DNA from: an uncultured Prolixibacteraceae bacterium
Lineage (GTDB): Bacteria; Bacteroidota; Bacteroidia; Bacteroidales; Prolixibacteraceae
DNA length: 50,464 nucleotides
Reading direction: 5' to 3'
NCBI GenBank assembly: GCA_913063265.1
Contig: CAJXZG010000030.1
Coordinates: 1-50,464 of the forward strand
In this document: positions 25,306 to 34,608 of the stretch, piece by piece
Position numbering within the stretch: the first letter of the stretch is position 1
Layout: each line of letters starts with the position of its first letter
The notes under the pieces: generated by a model
What the model saw: only the letters and a program-made list of their open reading frames with translations
Database searches by the model: none
What the model was told of the DNA's origin: nothing
Position numbers and translations under genes: made by a program

Positions 25306-26064
25306 ATGAATTTTACCAGAAGAAGTTTTTTACTCAAATCCGGTGCTGCTACTGCAGCTTTGGCAAGTATTCCCGAAATTGTTTCTGCAACTATTCCGTC
25401 CAACAAGAGAAAGGCGAAATATTCAATTTTTGAAAAAAACAGTACTGTACTTTTTCAGGGAGATTCTATAACGGATGCAGGCAGGGACAGAAAAAACGAA
25501 CAGGCAAATAATCCACGGGCATTTGGAATGGGCTATGCATTTTTAGCTGCATCGAAATTGTTAAAGCATCTGCCCGAAAAGGAGCTGACAATGTATAACC
25601 GCGGAATTAGTGGAAATAAAGTATTTCAACTTGCCGATCGTTGGCAAAAAGATTGTTTGGATTTAAAACCGAATGTGTTAAGTATTTTAATAGGTGTAAA
25701 CGACTACTGGCATTTGCGCAATGGAAATTATGATGGTACAACTGAAGTATACGAGCGTGATTTCAGAAATTTACTTCAAAGCACAAAAGAAAATATTCCG
25801 GGTATAAAAATTGTAATTTGTCAGCCTTTTGCAGTATTAAACACAAGTGCAGTTGACGAAAGTTGGGTGGTCCCCTTTAAAGAATACCAGGATATTGCAT
25901 TGAAAATATCAAAAGAGTTTGATACACTATGGGTCCCATTTCAGGAAGTTTTTGATGAGGCCGTTAAATACGCTCCTGCAAAATATTGGTCTGGGGATGG
26001 TGTTCATCCCGATATGCCGGGTGCCCAGTTAATGGCTGAAGCCTGGTTGAAAGCGGTGGAATGA
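25306..26064 (+). CDS. Tat-exported SGNH/GDSL hydrolase
   Basis: 252 aa. The N-terminus has a twin-arginine signal (T-R-R-S-F-L-L-K-S, hydrophobic stretch to S-A-T). The catalytic domain shows block I G-D-S-I-T-D-A-G (nucleophile Ser), block II in Y-N-R-G-I-S-G-N, block III G-V-N-D-Y-W and block V D-G-V-H-P (Asp and His). It is thus an exported esterase, probably deacetylating a carbohydrate or acting on lipid or peptidoglycan acyl groups; substrate unknown. Export through Tat suggests folding before transport. Confidence 0.9.
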   Translation: MNFTRRSFLLKSGAATAALASIPEIVSATIPSNKRKAKYSIFEKNSTVLFQGDSITDAGRDRKNEQANNPRAFGMGYAFLAASKLLKHLPEKELTMYNRGISGNKVFQLADRWQKDCLDLKPNVLSILIGVNDYWHLRNGNYDGTTEVYERDFRNLLQSTKENIPGIKIVICQPFAVLNTSAVDESWVVPFKEYQDIALKISKEFDTLWVPFQEVFDEAVKYAPAKYWSGDGVHPDMPGAQLMAEAWLKAVE

Positions 26065-26271
26065 GGCTTGAAAATTTCAAAATCTAAAATTAAATCTCAA
26101 ATTATCTTCCAAAAGTAAATTAACAATAAGTTATTTGTTTTTTGTTATTGAAATTGAGTCTTTTGGTAAAATTGATATGCTCGTAAATGTTTTCTGTTTA
26201 CCTGTCGAATAAAATACATATTTGTCTTTATTGCGTTTTTTGTGTATCTTTTTTTTACTAAAAACAAAGTG

Positions 26272-26553
26272 ATGAAATGTGCAATTGCTGTCTTAATTGG
26301 TTTGCTGGCGCTTGCGGGGAATACAATTATTGTTGTAGGCGGAGTAGCTATTACAGTACCTGCGTTTATAATTGATGCTATAAATAACCTGTCATTTGTA
26401 GCCAAAAAACTGTTAGAAAAATTTCTCGGATTTGAATATCCCTGGTGGCAGCCCCTTGAACCCGGAACAATATTTTGGGGACTAATGGATTATTTGAAAC
26501 GAAAATTTGGTGATTTTGGTCGAATCATAGATTGGGTAAAAAGTATTTGTTAA
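26272..26553 (+). CDS. Small hypothetical membrane protein
   Basis: 93 aa from the ATG at 26272; an in-frame GTG at 26242 would add 10 residues. It has a hydrophobic N-terminal half (~4-33, rich in Ile/Val/Ala/Gly) that may be one or two membrane segments, then an amphipathic stretch with F-L-G-F-E-Y-P-W-W-Q-P-L and a basic C-terminus ending K-S-I-C. No family is recognised. It stands alone between convergent or unrelated genes. The composition is compatible with a real small protein, but no promoter or RBS is clear. Confidence 0.45.
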   Translation: MKCAIAVLIGLLALAGNTIIVVGGVAITVPAFIIDAINNLSFVAKKLLEKFLGFEYPWWQPLEPGTIFWGLMDYLKRKFGDFGRIIDWVKSIC

Positions 26554-26615
26554 TGTATTACCCCTTTTGATATTGGATAATGAAGATTCACAAAATAAGT
26601 GAAACCAGGACGTAT

Positions 26616-27554
26616 TCAGTTCTCAATCTCACCTATAATTACTTTTAGTTTTTTAGGAAGTATTTTAATATAAAACTCACTGTTGCCAAGTGATTCCCCA
26701 TCTATTTCACCAGCTAACTCATTCTGCGAAGAAATTTTAATTTCTTTGGCCCGGTAACAATCAACACGTCTGTCTTTTATATAATTGCCTGTATACAAGC
26801 CAACCAGATTGCTCAGAATGCCCCATAGACTGATTTTTTTAATTAATGTAACTTCAAAAATCCCGTTATTAGGATTTGCATTTGGTGCCTGCATCATTCC
26901 TCCGCCATTATATTTTCCTATTCCTACACTAATTGAAAAAATGAGATCTACGATTTCGATATCGTCTATGGCAACCTTTACTTTTCCGGTTTTGTAATGC
27001 AACAGGGTTCCAACTAAACCTGACAGATAAACCAATAATCCATTTCGTCCTTTTTCTTTCATTTTGTTGGCTTTATTTGCAACTTCTGCATCGAAACCAA
27101 ACCCAGCCATATTTGAGAAATAAGCTATTCTTTTTTCCCCTTTTCTTTCATAATGTATCTTTCCAACATCCTGTAAAATTGTTTTTCCCTCCTTTAGTTT
27201 TTCTATTGCCTGGTTATAATTATTTGGTATCCCAAAAGTTTTAATCCAGTCGTTCCCGGAACCAACAGGAATCATTCCGAGTGTTATTGTTTCAGGTAAA
27301 CTGGTTTGTTGTTGAAAGATTCCATTTACAACTTCATTCAGCGTACCGTCGCCTCCTGCTATTATAATATGATTTGAGCCTTGTTCAATAGCATTTTTTG
27401 TAAGGGTAACAGCATGTTTGGGAAATTCAGTAATTAAAATTTCAAATATAAAACCATTTGATTTTAATAATTCTTCGATAAGATGTTGATCTCTTTTCCC
27501 TTTTCCGCCACCTGCATGTGGATTAAGAATCAGAGTCCAGTTTTTGTTTTTCAT
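26616..27554 (-). CDS. Diacylglycerol/lipid kinase family protein (YegS/DagK-like)
   Basis: 312 aa, soluble. It has the DAGK catalytic domain with N-P-H-A-G-G-G-K-G near the N-terminus, I-I-A-G-G-D-G-T-L-N-E-V-V-N-G (~67-81) and P-V-G-S-G-N-D-W. The C-terminal domain contains E-I-D-G-E (~288-292). It phosphorylates a lipid such as diacylglycerol, sphingosine-like or related alcohols, using ATP; Bacteroidota make sphingolipids, but specificity cannot be read. It follows the isochorismatase-like gene by 40 bp on the same strand. Confidence 0.9.
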   Translation of the reverse strand: MKNKNWTLILNPHAGGGKGKRDQHLIEELLKSNGFIFEILITEFPKHAVTLTKNAIEQGSNHIIIAGGDGTLNEVVNGIFQQQTSLPETITLGMIPVGSGNDWIKTFGIPNNYNQAIEKLKEGKTILQDVGKIHYERKGEKRIAYFSNMAGFGFDAEVANKANKMKEKGRNGLLVYLSGLVGTLLHYKTGKVKVAIDDIEIVDLIFSISVGIGKYNGGGMMQAPNANPNNGIFEVTLIKKISLWGILSNLVGLYTGNYIKDRRVDCYRAKEIKISSQNELAGEIDGESLGNSEFYIKILPKKLKVIIGEIEN

Positions 27555-27594
27555 TGGTTTAGTTATTTCAAAATCTGGAAATGGTGTTAAAGTT

Positions 27595-28170
27595 CTACCT
27601 GATTAAGTATTCTTCCGTATTAATTACTTTTGCATAACTTTTAAGGGTTGCCAGGGTTGAAGCATGTACTTCTGCTGCTTTTATTACAGTTTCTCCGAAT
27701 TTTAAGTTACGGGTAGCACAGGCATCATAAATTACCGTGCATTTGTATCCAAGGTCGTAAGCTGCCCTGGTTCCTCCTTCAAGGCACATATGAGTTTGCA
27801 TACCCACCAGTACCAAATTATTTATGTTTTGAGATCTTAAAAATTCGTCCAATCCGGTTCCATTAAAACAACTAACCTCAGTTTTTGTAATTATTTTTTC
27901 ATTTTCCGTTGGTGCAACAATATGATGAATTTCTCCACCGGAATTTACTTTGTGTTTCACATGAACTATCATTCCGTTATTATTTCTAAAATGGTCCAGT
28001 ACCAATGCAGCCTGTGATGCTGCTTTCTCCGGTTCCACCAATTCGGCAGCACCCCCGGGAAAATAGAATTCCTGAATATCTATTAAGATTAGTGCTGTTG
28101 AATCCAGCTTTTGGGCAAATGATGAAATTGTCGTTATTAAAAAAATAAGTACAAATAGTAGTTTTTTCAT
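27595..28170 (-). CDS. Exported isochorismatase-family cysteine hydrolase
   Basis: 191 aa with a signal peptide (~1-19, S-S-F-A-Q), unusual for this mostly cytoplasmic fold. The catalytic triad is visible: Asp in L-I-L-I-D-I-Q (~30), Lys in I-I-T-K-T-E-V-S-C-F, and Cys in T-H-M-C-L-E-G-G-T. Related enzymes are nicotinamidases, isochorismatases and N-carbamoyl or other amide hydrolases. A periplasmic location implies scavenging or detoxification of an amide; substrate unknown. It is probably co-transcribed with the lipid kinase gene 40 bp downstream. Confidence 0.88.
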   Translation of the reverse strand: MKKLLFVLIFLITTISSFAQKLDSTALILIDIQEFYFPGGAAELVEPEKAASQAALVLDHFRNNNGMIVHVKHKVNSGGEIHHIVAPTENEKIITKTEVSCFNGTGLDEFLRSQNINNLVLVGMQTHMCLEGGTRAAYDLGYKCTVIYDACATRNLKFGETVIKAAEVHASTLATLKSYAKVINTEEYLIR

Positions 28171-28232
28171 AATTATGATTTTCTGAAACAGATAAAAAAC
28201 CTAAGCACAATATTACTCATTTTGAAACAATA

Positions 28233-28262
28233 AAAAAGGTGCTTCAAACGAAACACCTTTTT
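28233..28262 (-). terminator. Transketolase terminator
   Basis: Arms AAAAAGGTG (28233-28241) and CACCTTTTT (28254-28262) are extended by TTC/GAA inside. A T run follows on the minus strand. It lies 22 bp past the tkt stop. Confidence 0.85.
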
Positions 28263-28284
28263 AACTTATATTTTTTTACAAATA

Positions 28285-30300
28285 TCAGGCAAGCAATTCT
28301 TTAACCTTATTGTAAACATTTTCTCCAGTGTAGCCCAGTTTATTATCCAGCACACCTGCTGGTGCCGAAAAACCAAAAGTTCCAAGTCCAAATACATTTC
28401 CATCATTGCCAACAAGACCTTCAAGAGTTACCGGCAATCCTGCGGTAAGTCCAAATTTGCTTATCCCGGCAGGTAAAACTTCAGACTGATATTCTTTACT
28501 CTGGTTTCTGAAAAGACCTTCGGATGGAACTGAAACAATACGACTCTTAATACCATCCTTTGCCAGTAATTCAGCTCCGGCAACTAAAGTACTCACCTCA
28601 GATCCACTTGCCAGCAATATTACATCCGGAGTTCCTTCACAATCCTGAAGAATATATGCTCCTTTTTCTGCACCCTGAGCAGTTTCATAAGTGGTTACAT
28701 CTTTAATTCCCTGACGGGATAGAATTAATGCCGTTGGAGTATCAGTGTTTTCCATTGCCATTTTCCATGCAATTGTAGTTTCATTACCATCAGCAGGACG
28801 AAGAACCAACATTGAGTTTTTATGATTGTGGTTTTGCAATTTTTCAAGTAAACGAATTTGAGCTTCGTGTTCAACCGGCTGGTGAGTTGGTCCATCTTCT
28901 CCCACACGGAAGGCATCATGAGTCCAGATAAATTTTACCGGTAATTCCTGCAATGCAGAAAGACGCGCAGCTGGTTTCATATAATCTGAGAAAACAAAGA
29001 AGGTCCCGCATGCAGGAATAACTCCTCCGTGCAATGCCATACCGTTCATAATGCAAGCCATGGTTAGCTCGCATACACCTGCCTGTAAAAACTGACCACT
29101 AAAATCACCCTTAGCAAATGCTTTTGTATTTTTCAGAAAACCATCGGTTTTATCTGAATTGGAAAGATCGGCTGAAGAAACTACCATATTTTCAACCTCT
29201 TTTGCATAAACCGAAAGGACAGCAGCCGAAGCTCCACGTGTTGCGACACCTGCTTTTTGTTCTATTTTACTGTAATCAACAGCAGGAATTTCATTGGCAT
29301 AAAAAGCTTTCAACTTTGTGGCCAATTCAGGATTGGCGGCTTCCCATTTTACTTGCTCTGCTTTTTTCTCCGCAGCTGAGGCAATTAGTTCTGCTTTACG
29401 TTTATTATAATAATCCTGAACATCTTCAAAAATCCGGAATGGATTTTCAGCATCACCTCCCAGGTTTTCAATTGATTTTGCAAAAGAAGCTCCTGCGTTG
29501 GTTAAAGGCATTCCATGAGTTTCGCATTTACTTTCATAACTTTCACCGCTTTCGGTAACAGCACCCTTACCCATTATTGTTTTACCAATAATAAGGGTTG
29601 GTCTTTCAGTTTCATTTTGTGCATTTTGCAGTGCATTACGAATTTCGGCCGAATCATTACCATTTATTGTAATAACATTCCATCCCCATGCTTCATATTT
29701 TTTTGCTGTATCTTCTTTTGTAACTTCTTCAGTAGTTGTGGACAACTGAATATCATTTGAATCGTAGAACATGATTAAGTTACTCAAACCTAAAAATCCT
29801 GCAATCCTGCCTGCTCCCTGTGATATTTCTTCCTGAATACCGCCATCAGAAATAAAGGTGTATGTTTTATGTGCCATCCATTCTCCAAATCTTTCAACCA
29901 AGAAACGCTCGGCAATTGCAGCACCCACAGCCATAACGTGTCCTTGTCCTAAAGGACCTGATGTATTTTCAACACCACGTTCTGCATCCACTTCCGGGTG
30001 TCCTGGAGTAATGCTTCCCCACTGGCGAAAATTGGCAATATCTTCCATGCTGTAAAATCCTGCCAATGCAAGGGTTCCGTATAACATTGGTGACATGTGA
30101 CCCGGATCAAGAAAAAATCTATCACGGTTTACCCATGTCATATCAGATGGATCGTAGTTTAAAAATTCGGAATATAAAATGTTCGCAAAGTCGGCACCAC
30201 CCATTGCTCCTCCAGGGTGACCTGATTTTGCTTTTTCTACCATGGCAGCTGCAAGAATTCGAATATTATCGGCTGCTCTTGTTTCAATAGATTTACTCAT
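28285..30300 (-). CDS. tkt: Transketolase
   Basis: 671 aa, full length. It is the thiamine-diphosphate enzyme moving two-carbon units in the non-oxidative pentose phosphate pathway. Seen in order: K-S-G-H-P-G-G-A-M near the N-terminus, G-P-L-G-Q-G, a TPP/Mg segment I-S-D-G-G-I-Q-E-E followed by Y-D-S-N-D-I-Q, the pyrimidine-domain T-H-D-A-F-R-V-G-E-D-G-P-T-H-Q-P-V-E, and the C-terminal transketolase domain with L-A-S-G-S-E-V. Note S-D-G-G where many enzymes read G-D-G, still supplying the Mg ligand. It lies 72 bp downstream of the phosphoglycerate dehydrogenase gene on the same strand and may be co-transcribed. Confidence 0.97.
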   Translation of the reverse strand: MSKSIETRAADNIRILAAAMVEKAKSGHPGGAMGGADFANILYSEFLNYDPSDMTWVNRDRFFLDPGHMSPMLYGTLALAGFYSMEDIANFRQWGSITPGHPEVDAERGVENTSGPLGQGHVMAVGAAIAERFLVERFGEWMAHKTYTFISDGGIQEEISQGAGRIAGFLGLSNLIMFYDSNDIQLSTTTEEVTKEDTAKKYEAWGWNVITINGNDSAEIRNALQNAQNETERPTLIIGKTIMGKGAVTESGESYESKCETHGMPLTNAGASFAKSIENLGGDAENPFRIFEDVQDYYNKRKAELIASAAEKKAEQVKWEAANPELATKLKAFYANEIPAVDYSKIEQKAGVATRGASAAVLSVYAKEVENMVVSSADLSNSDKTDGFLKNTKAFAKGDFSGQFLQAGVCELTMACIMNGMALHGGVIPACGTFFVFSDYMKPAARLSALQELPVKFIWTHDAFRVGEDGPTHQPVEHEAQIRLLEKLQNHNHKNSMLVLRPADGNETTIAWKMAMENTDTPTALILSRQGIKDVTTYETAQGAEKGAYILQDCEGTPDVILLASGSEVSTLVAGAELLAKDGIKSRIVSVPSEGLFRNQSKEYQSEVLPAGISKFGLTAGLPVTLEGLVGNDGNVFGLGTFGFSAPAGVLDNKLGYTGENVYNKVKELLA

Positions 30301-30372
30301 TATTATTTTTTTGTTTAAGCGCTATTTGATACAACAACTAAGTGAAACCAAGCTATTTGTTAAAAGATTTAA

Positions 30373-31545
30373 TTATGACTGGATTATTCTAACCATAAAT
30401 ATACCATCTATGGCAAGTAGTTTTTCTTTTATCGATTCGTCAATTTCAGGTTTGTCAACGTCTATAATATTGTAAGCAATATCATCTCTTTTTTTATTCA
30501 ACATATTGTCTATATTTAGTCCATCACCTGCCAGTACTGATGAAATCTGGCTTACCATATTCGGGACATTTCTGTTGGCAATTAAAATCCTGCTGCCACC
30601 ATTTCTTTCCATTTCAGCAGCCGGGAAATTTACTGAGTTTTTAATATTACCATTTTCGAGATATTCTCTCATTTGCTCTACCGCCATAATTGCACAGTTG
30701 GTTTCAGATTCAGCCGTTGAGGCTCCCAAATGAGGAATAGAAATCACTCCATCCATTTTAAGGCATTCTTCATCAGGAAAATCGGTTACGTAAGTAGAAA
30801 CCTTTCCTGATTCAATAGCGGTTTTTAAATCTTCATTGTCCACTAATCCACCACGGGCAAAATTTAGGATTTTTACTCCGTCCTTCATCATGGTAAATTT
30901 TTCTTTGTTGATATACCCGGTGGTATCAGGAGTCAAAGGGATATTTAAAGTAACATAATCTGCTTGTGTTAAAAGTGGCTGGATTCCTTCAGCCCAGGTA
31001 ACGTTTCTGCTTAATTTAAGCGCATGCTTAACCGACATGTAAGGATCGTAACCCAAAACTTTCATTCCCAACGCACTTGCTGCATTTGCAACCAAAACTC
31101 CGATTGCTCCTAAACCAATAACGGCCAGAGTTTTTCCTTTAATTTCCTGACCAGCAAAGTTTTTCTTTCCCTTTTCAACCAATGAAGGAACAGCATCTCC
31201 TTCACCAATTAATCCTTTTGCCCAATTGACTGCGCCAATAATATCCCGGGAAGAAAGCATTAATCCGGCTATTACCGCTTCTTTTACACCATTGGCATTC
31301 GCTCCGGGAGTATTAAAAACAACTACTCCTTTTTCTGTGCATTTTTCTATTGGTATGTTATTAACACCTGCCCCGGCTCTTGCAACTGCTTTTAATGATG
31401 CAGGCAGTTCCATATCGTGCATTTTAAAACTTCGTAAAACTATAGCATCAGGATTTGGAATCTCACTGGCTATTTCGTAATTGTTTAAAGGAAAAAGCTT
31501 AAGCCCGGCGGCATCAATCTTATTTAACGTTTGAATTTTAAACAT
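30373..31545 (-). CDS. serA: D-3-phosphoglycerate dehydrogenase
   Basis: 390 aa. It oxidises 3-phosphoglycerate, the first step of serine synthesis. Visible are R-A-G-A-G-V-N-N-I, the Rossmann G-L-G-A-I-G (~145-150), N-F-A-R-G-G-L-V-D with the catalytic Arg, the Glu of the triad in F-P-D-E-E, and I-P-H-L-G-A-S-T with the catalytic His. The last ~75 residues look like an ACT regulatory domain, implying serine feedback. No serC is adjacent. A 375-bp intergenic region lies upstream. Confidence 0.93.
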   Translation of the reverse strand: MFKIQTLNKIDAAGLKLFPLNNYEIASEIPNPDAIVLRSFKMHDMELPASLKAVARAGAGVNNIPIEKCTEKGVVVFNTPGANANGVKEAVIAGLMLSSRDIIGAVNWAKGLIGEGDAVPSLVEKGKKNFAGQEIKGKTLAVIGLGAIGVLVANAASALGMKVLGYDPYMSVKHALKLSRNVTWAEGIQPLLTQADYVTLNIPLTPDTTGYINKEKFTMMKDGVKILNFARGGLVDNEDLKTAIESGKVSTYVTDFPDEECLKMDGVISIPHLGASTAESETNCAIMAVEQMREYLENGNIKNSVNFPAAEMERNGGSRILIANRNVPNMVSQISSVLAGDGLNIDNMLNKKRDDIAYNIIDVDKPEIDESIKEKLLAIDGIFMVRIIQS

Positions 31546-31920
31546 TTGGTTTACTTTTTAAAAGGTGGAGTACATTAGTAGCTGTGTTCCACAAATATCA
31601 TTAAATTATCTCAATCACAGCGCTAAAAGGTGGTTATTTTTTTAATATGAAATTAACATTAACCGATTATAAAATATACCCTGTATTTATGAAATTTGTT
31701 CATAGTCAGGCTTTACAAGGAAATGAAATAGGGCAGATACAAAAATCTAAAGGATATATAGAAATGAAGAAGCCGGACTCTTGATGAGTCCGGCTCAATA
31801 ACCTTCAACTACTAACCGATTTTTATAACCCAAAAAATATGAAGTAATAGTTATGAACTATTTACTTTATTAAGTTGATGCAAAGAAAATAAGAGTTGAT
31901 TTAACTGAATGTAACTTTCG
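31546..31920 (-). other. Intergenic region between serA and the Crp/Fnr gene
   Basis: AT-rich with no ORF. It contains the Crp/Fnr terminator (31771-31795) and presumably the serA promoter; no consensus -7 box was convincing. Confidence 0.55.
31771..31795 (-). terminator. Terminator of the Crp/Fnr gene
   Basis: A perfect 10-bp stem has arms AGCCGGACTC (31771-31780) and GAGTCCGGCT (31786-31795), with a 5-nt loop. On the minus strand it is followed by a T-rich tail (TCTTCATTTC). Confidence 0.75.
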
Positions 31921-32550
31921 TCACACAAGGTTAGAGAAATCGATAAAATTTCTGGATAACTTTATTTTTCCTCCGTTTTCAAGTTTTTTTAGCAATCGTG
32001 AAATTACTTCACGCGATGTGTTTAGCCGAAAAGCTAATTCCTGATGTGTCTCATTCAAAGTAGTTGAACCGGATTTATTAAACCGGTCTATAAAATATTT
32101 TTCCAGACGTTCATCCAATTTCATAAAAGCTATCGAATCAATAGTATTAATTAATTCTTTGAATCTGTTCTGAAATGTTTGCATTACAAATTGTTTCCAA
32201 CTGGGATATTTCCCCATCCAAATATCGAGCATTTCAACCGGAAGTAATATAACTTTTGTTTCTTCTTCTGCAACAGCTTTTACATTGCTTGTGGAATTTG
32301 CCATACAACAAGTTAAAGACATCGCACAAACCTGATCTTGTTTTAAAAAGTAAAGCAGTAATTCATTTCCCTCCTCATTATTTCGTGTTATTCTAATCAG
32401 GCCTTTTAAAACAAGAGGAAAACTCTTTATAAACTGTCCTTCTCTTATCAGTACCTCATTGGGCTTGAAGGTTTTACGAATGCCAATTGCGGCAATCTCT
32501 TCAAGCAAAGGTTCCTCCAGAAAATTATAATGTATTTTAATCTCTTCCAT
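31921..32550 (-). CDS. Crp/Fnr-family regulator with FNR-like recognition helix
   Basis: 209 aa. An N-terminal cyclic-nucleotide-binding-like beta-roll (~12-115) is joined by a long dimer helix (~118-148) to a C-terminal winged helix (~150-205). The recognition helix reads S-R-E-V-I-S-R-L-L-K-K-L-E, matching FNR's E-x-x-S-R (Glu181, Ser184, Arg185) that contacts TTGAT. The beta-roll contains V-C-A-M-S-L-T-C-C-M (Cys75, Cys81, Cys82), conserved-looking in Bacteroidota relatives; it is not the N-terminal Fe-S cluster arrangement of E. coli FNR, and the effector is unknown (Fe-S, haem, thiol redox or NO possible). A perfect FNR box and a one-mismatch box lie 68-103 bp upstream, implying autoregulation. 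Confidence 0.92.
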   Translation of the reverse strand: MEEIKIHYNFLEEPLLEEIAAIGIRKTFKPNEVLIREGQFIKSFPLVLKGLIRITRNNEEGNELLLYFLKQDQVCAMSLTCCMANSTSNVKAVAEEETKVILLPVEMLDIWMGKYPSWKQFVMQTFQNRFKELINTIDSIAFMKLDERLEKYFIDRFNKSGSTTLNETHQELAFRLNTSREVISRLLKKLENGGKIKLSRNFIDFSNLV

Positions 32551-32617
32551 TGCTGTTTTTTGGGTATCGAGCGCTTGTAAAAATAAATAAATTACCCCTT
32601 AAAGTAATCTTTAATTC

Positions 32618-32631
32618 TTGATCGAGATCAA
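32618..32631. promoter_or_regulatory. Perfect FNR-type box upstream of the Crp/Fnr gene
   Basis: TTGATCGAGATCAA matches TTGAT-N4-ATCAA exactly. It starts 68 bp upstream of the Crp/Fnr ATG and lies between that gene and the dnaJ stop, so it can only serve the Crp/Fnr promoter. Confidence 0.7.
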
Positions 32632-32639
32632 AATTCAGG

Positions 32640-32653
32640 TTGATATATTTCAA
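32640..32653. promoter_or_regulatory. Near-perfect second FNR-type box
   Basis: TTGATATATTTCAA differs from TTGAT-N4-ATCAA at one position. It is centred 22 bp from the perfect box, about two helical turns, so two dimers could bind on the same face. Confidence 0.5.
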
Positions 32654-32670
32654 CAGAAGAAGTAAAGATA

Positions 32671-33828
32671 TTAATCAAACATATCTTTCATTTTCTCAAA
32701 AAATGATTTTTCAGATGCTGACGGCCCCTCCTGAAATCCGGGAGATTGTAAAAGTCTTTCAAGGGTTCTTTTTTCTTCAATATTTAGTTTTTTGGGAATC
32801 CAGACATGAATGCGTACAAGTAAATCTCCTTTACCATAACCGTTTACATCAGGAATGCCTTTTCCCCTGAGTCTGAGTATTTTTTCCGGTTGAGTACCGG
32901 CATCTATTTTAACTTTTACTTTGCCTCCTTCAGCCGTTGGAATTTCTGCTGTCGTTCCAAGTGTAATTTCAGGGAAAGAAAGAAACAAATTATAAACAAG
33001 GTTATTTCCGTCTCTAACCAGTTCAGGATGTTTTTCTTCTGAAATAACTACCAAAAGATCTCCGTTTATTCCACCTCTTCTGCCTGCGTTTCCCCGTCCG
33101 GACACATTCAATTGCATACCTTCCCCAACACCTGCAGGTATCTTAATATTGATAACTTCTTCGTCTCGGATTACGCCTTCTCCGGCACAATGATTACACT
33201 TATCCGTAATCATCTTTCCATCTCCCTGACAAGTGGGGCAGGTAGAAGTGGTTTGCATTTGCCCAAGCAGGGTATTGGTAACACGTGTTACCTGCCCTGA
33301 ACCGCGACATGTTCCACAAGTTGAATACGACGAGCCGTTTTTTGCCCCTGTACCGTTACAGTGCACACAGGCTACATATTTTTTTACCTTTATTTTTTTC
33401 TCGACACCTTCGATAACTTCTTTTAGGTTTAAATTTACTTTAACCCGTAAATCTGAACCACGACTAACCCGTCTTCCACCTCTGCCTGAGCCTCCGCCAA
33501 ATCCGCCAAATCCACCGAAGTGACCGCCAAAAATATCTCCAAAAGAAGAAAAGATGTCTTCAATATCACTGAATCCACCACCAAATCCACCACCTGCAGC
33601 ACCTCCAACTCCTGCATGTCCAAACTGGTCATATCTCTGCTTTTTCTCAGGGCTGCTTAATACTTCATATGCTTCTGCAGCTTCTTTGAACTTCTCCTCG
33701 GCTTCTTTATTTCCAGGATTCTTATCCGGGTGATACTGCAATGCCTTTTTCCTGTATGCCTTTTTTATTTCTTCAGGTGATGCTGATTTATTTACATCAA
33801 GAATTTCGTAATAATCTCTTTTAGCCAT
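32671..33828 (-). CDS. dnaJ: Chaperone DnaJ
   Basis: 385 aa, full-length type I J-protein. The J domain carries the H-P-D tripeptide (Y-H-P-D-K-N, ~31-36). A Gly/Phe-rich linker (~75-120) follows, then four zinc-binding C-x-x-C-x-G-x-G repeats ([32 protein letters not shown]) and the substrate-binding C-terminal domains. It stimulates DnaK ATPase and delivers unfolded clients. It follows grpE by 18 bp on the same strand; dnaK is not in the window. Confidence 0.97.
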   Translation of the reverse strand: MAKRDYYEILDVNKSASPEEIKKAYRKKALQYHPDKNPGNKEAEEKFKEAAEAYEVLSSPEKKQRYDQFGHAGVGGAAGGGFGGGFSDIEDIFSSFGDIFGGHFGGFGGFGGGSGRGGRRVSRGSDLRVKVNLNLKEVIEGVEKKIKVKKYVACVHCNGTGAKNGSSYSTCGTCRGSGQVTRVTNTLLGQMQTTSTCPTCQGDGKMITDKCNHCAGEGVIRDEEVINIKIPAGVGEGMQLNVSGRGNAGRRGGINGDLLVVISEEKHPELVRDGNNLVYNLFLSFPEITLGTTAEIPTAEGGKVKVKIDAGTQPEKILRLRGKGIPDVNGYGKGDLLVRIHVWIPKKLNIEEKRTLERLLQSPGFQEGPSASEKSFFEKMKDMFD

Positions 33829-33846
33829 CTTTTCTGATTAATTCTT

Positions 33847-34452
33847 TTATTCTCCGATTACAACTTTGGCAAACCGGATTACCTTATCGTTTAATGTGTA
33901 ACCTTTCTGAATTACATCCACTACTTTACCCTTAAGTTTTTCTTCGGGAGCAGGTATTTTAGTAATTGCTTCATGATGGTCCACATCGAAATCCTGGTTG
34001 ATTGCATCAATTTCTTTTATATTGTTTTGTTTCAGGAATTCGTTAAACTTGTTGTATATAAGCTGAGTTCCTTTTTTTCCGGCATCATCATCCGGTACTT
34101 CACTCAACGATTGTAAGGCTCTTTCAAAATCGTCAATAACCGGCAAAATGCTGATTAAAACAGATTCTCCTGCTGATTTAATTAAATCAGCCTTTTCTTT
34201 CATTGTACGTTTTCTGAAATTATCGAACTCGGCTTGTAAGCGAAGATGTTTGTCAGTAATATCGGCAAGTTTTTCACCTAATTCCTGAATCTTTGCTTCG
34301 TTTTTATCTTTTTTCAATTTCGACTTTTTTCTCCCTTTCTCTTCTTTTTTGCCTTCGACCTTTTCCTCTGTTGTTTCTTTAGCCGAACTTGTATTTTGAG
34401 TATCCTCTTGTGTAATTTCTTTTTCCTTGTTATTAATATCTTCTGTTGCCAT
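33847..34452 (-). CDS. grpE: Nucleotide exchange factor GrpE
   Basis: 201 aa. A long charged, Lys/Glu-rich N-terminal extension and coiled coil (~1-90) precede the beta-wing head (~130-200) with the family signature toward the end (V-V-D-V-I-Q-K-G-Y-T-L-N-D-K-V-I-R-F-A-K-V). It releases ADP from DnaK. First gene of a grpE-dnaJ unit with a consensus -7 box ~77 bp upstream of its ATG. Confidence 0.95.
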   Translation of the reverse strand: MATEDINNKEKEITQEDTQNTSSAKETTEEKVEGKKEEKGRKKSKLKKDKNEAKIQELGEKLADITDKHLRLQAEFDNFRKRTMKEKADLIKSAGESVLISILPVIDDFERALQSLSEVPDDDAGKKGTQLIYNKFNEFLKQNNIKEIDAINQDFDVDHHEAITKIPAPEEKLKGKVVDVIQKGYTLNDKVIRFAKVVIGE

Positions 34453-34528
34453 ATTTTACTTTTTAAATCAAACTATGCTGTTATTCACACAAATTTGTTT
34501 GCTGCCAACTAGCAAAAATTTTGCCATG

Positions 34529-34536
34529 CAAATATA
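34529..34536 (-). promoter_or_regulatory. -7 box of grpE-dnaJ
   Basis: TATATTTG on the minus strand matches TAnnTTTG. No -33 TTG at ideal spacing was found. Confidence 0.45.
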
Positions 34537-34608
34537 AACGACAAATTGACACCCATACTGTTATGATGAACGTCAATTTGAATTATTTATAAAATCTTTA
34601 CAGTTGAA

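Noticed and set aside
29118..29558. Plus-strand ORF of 146 codons opposite transketolase
   Set aside because: A shadow of the tkt reading frame: Leu/His/Gln-rich nonsense with no domain and no promoter.
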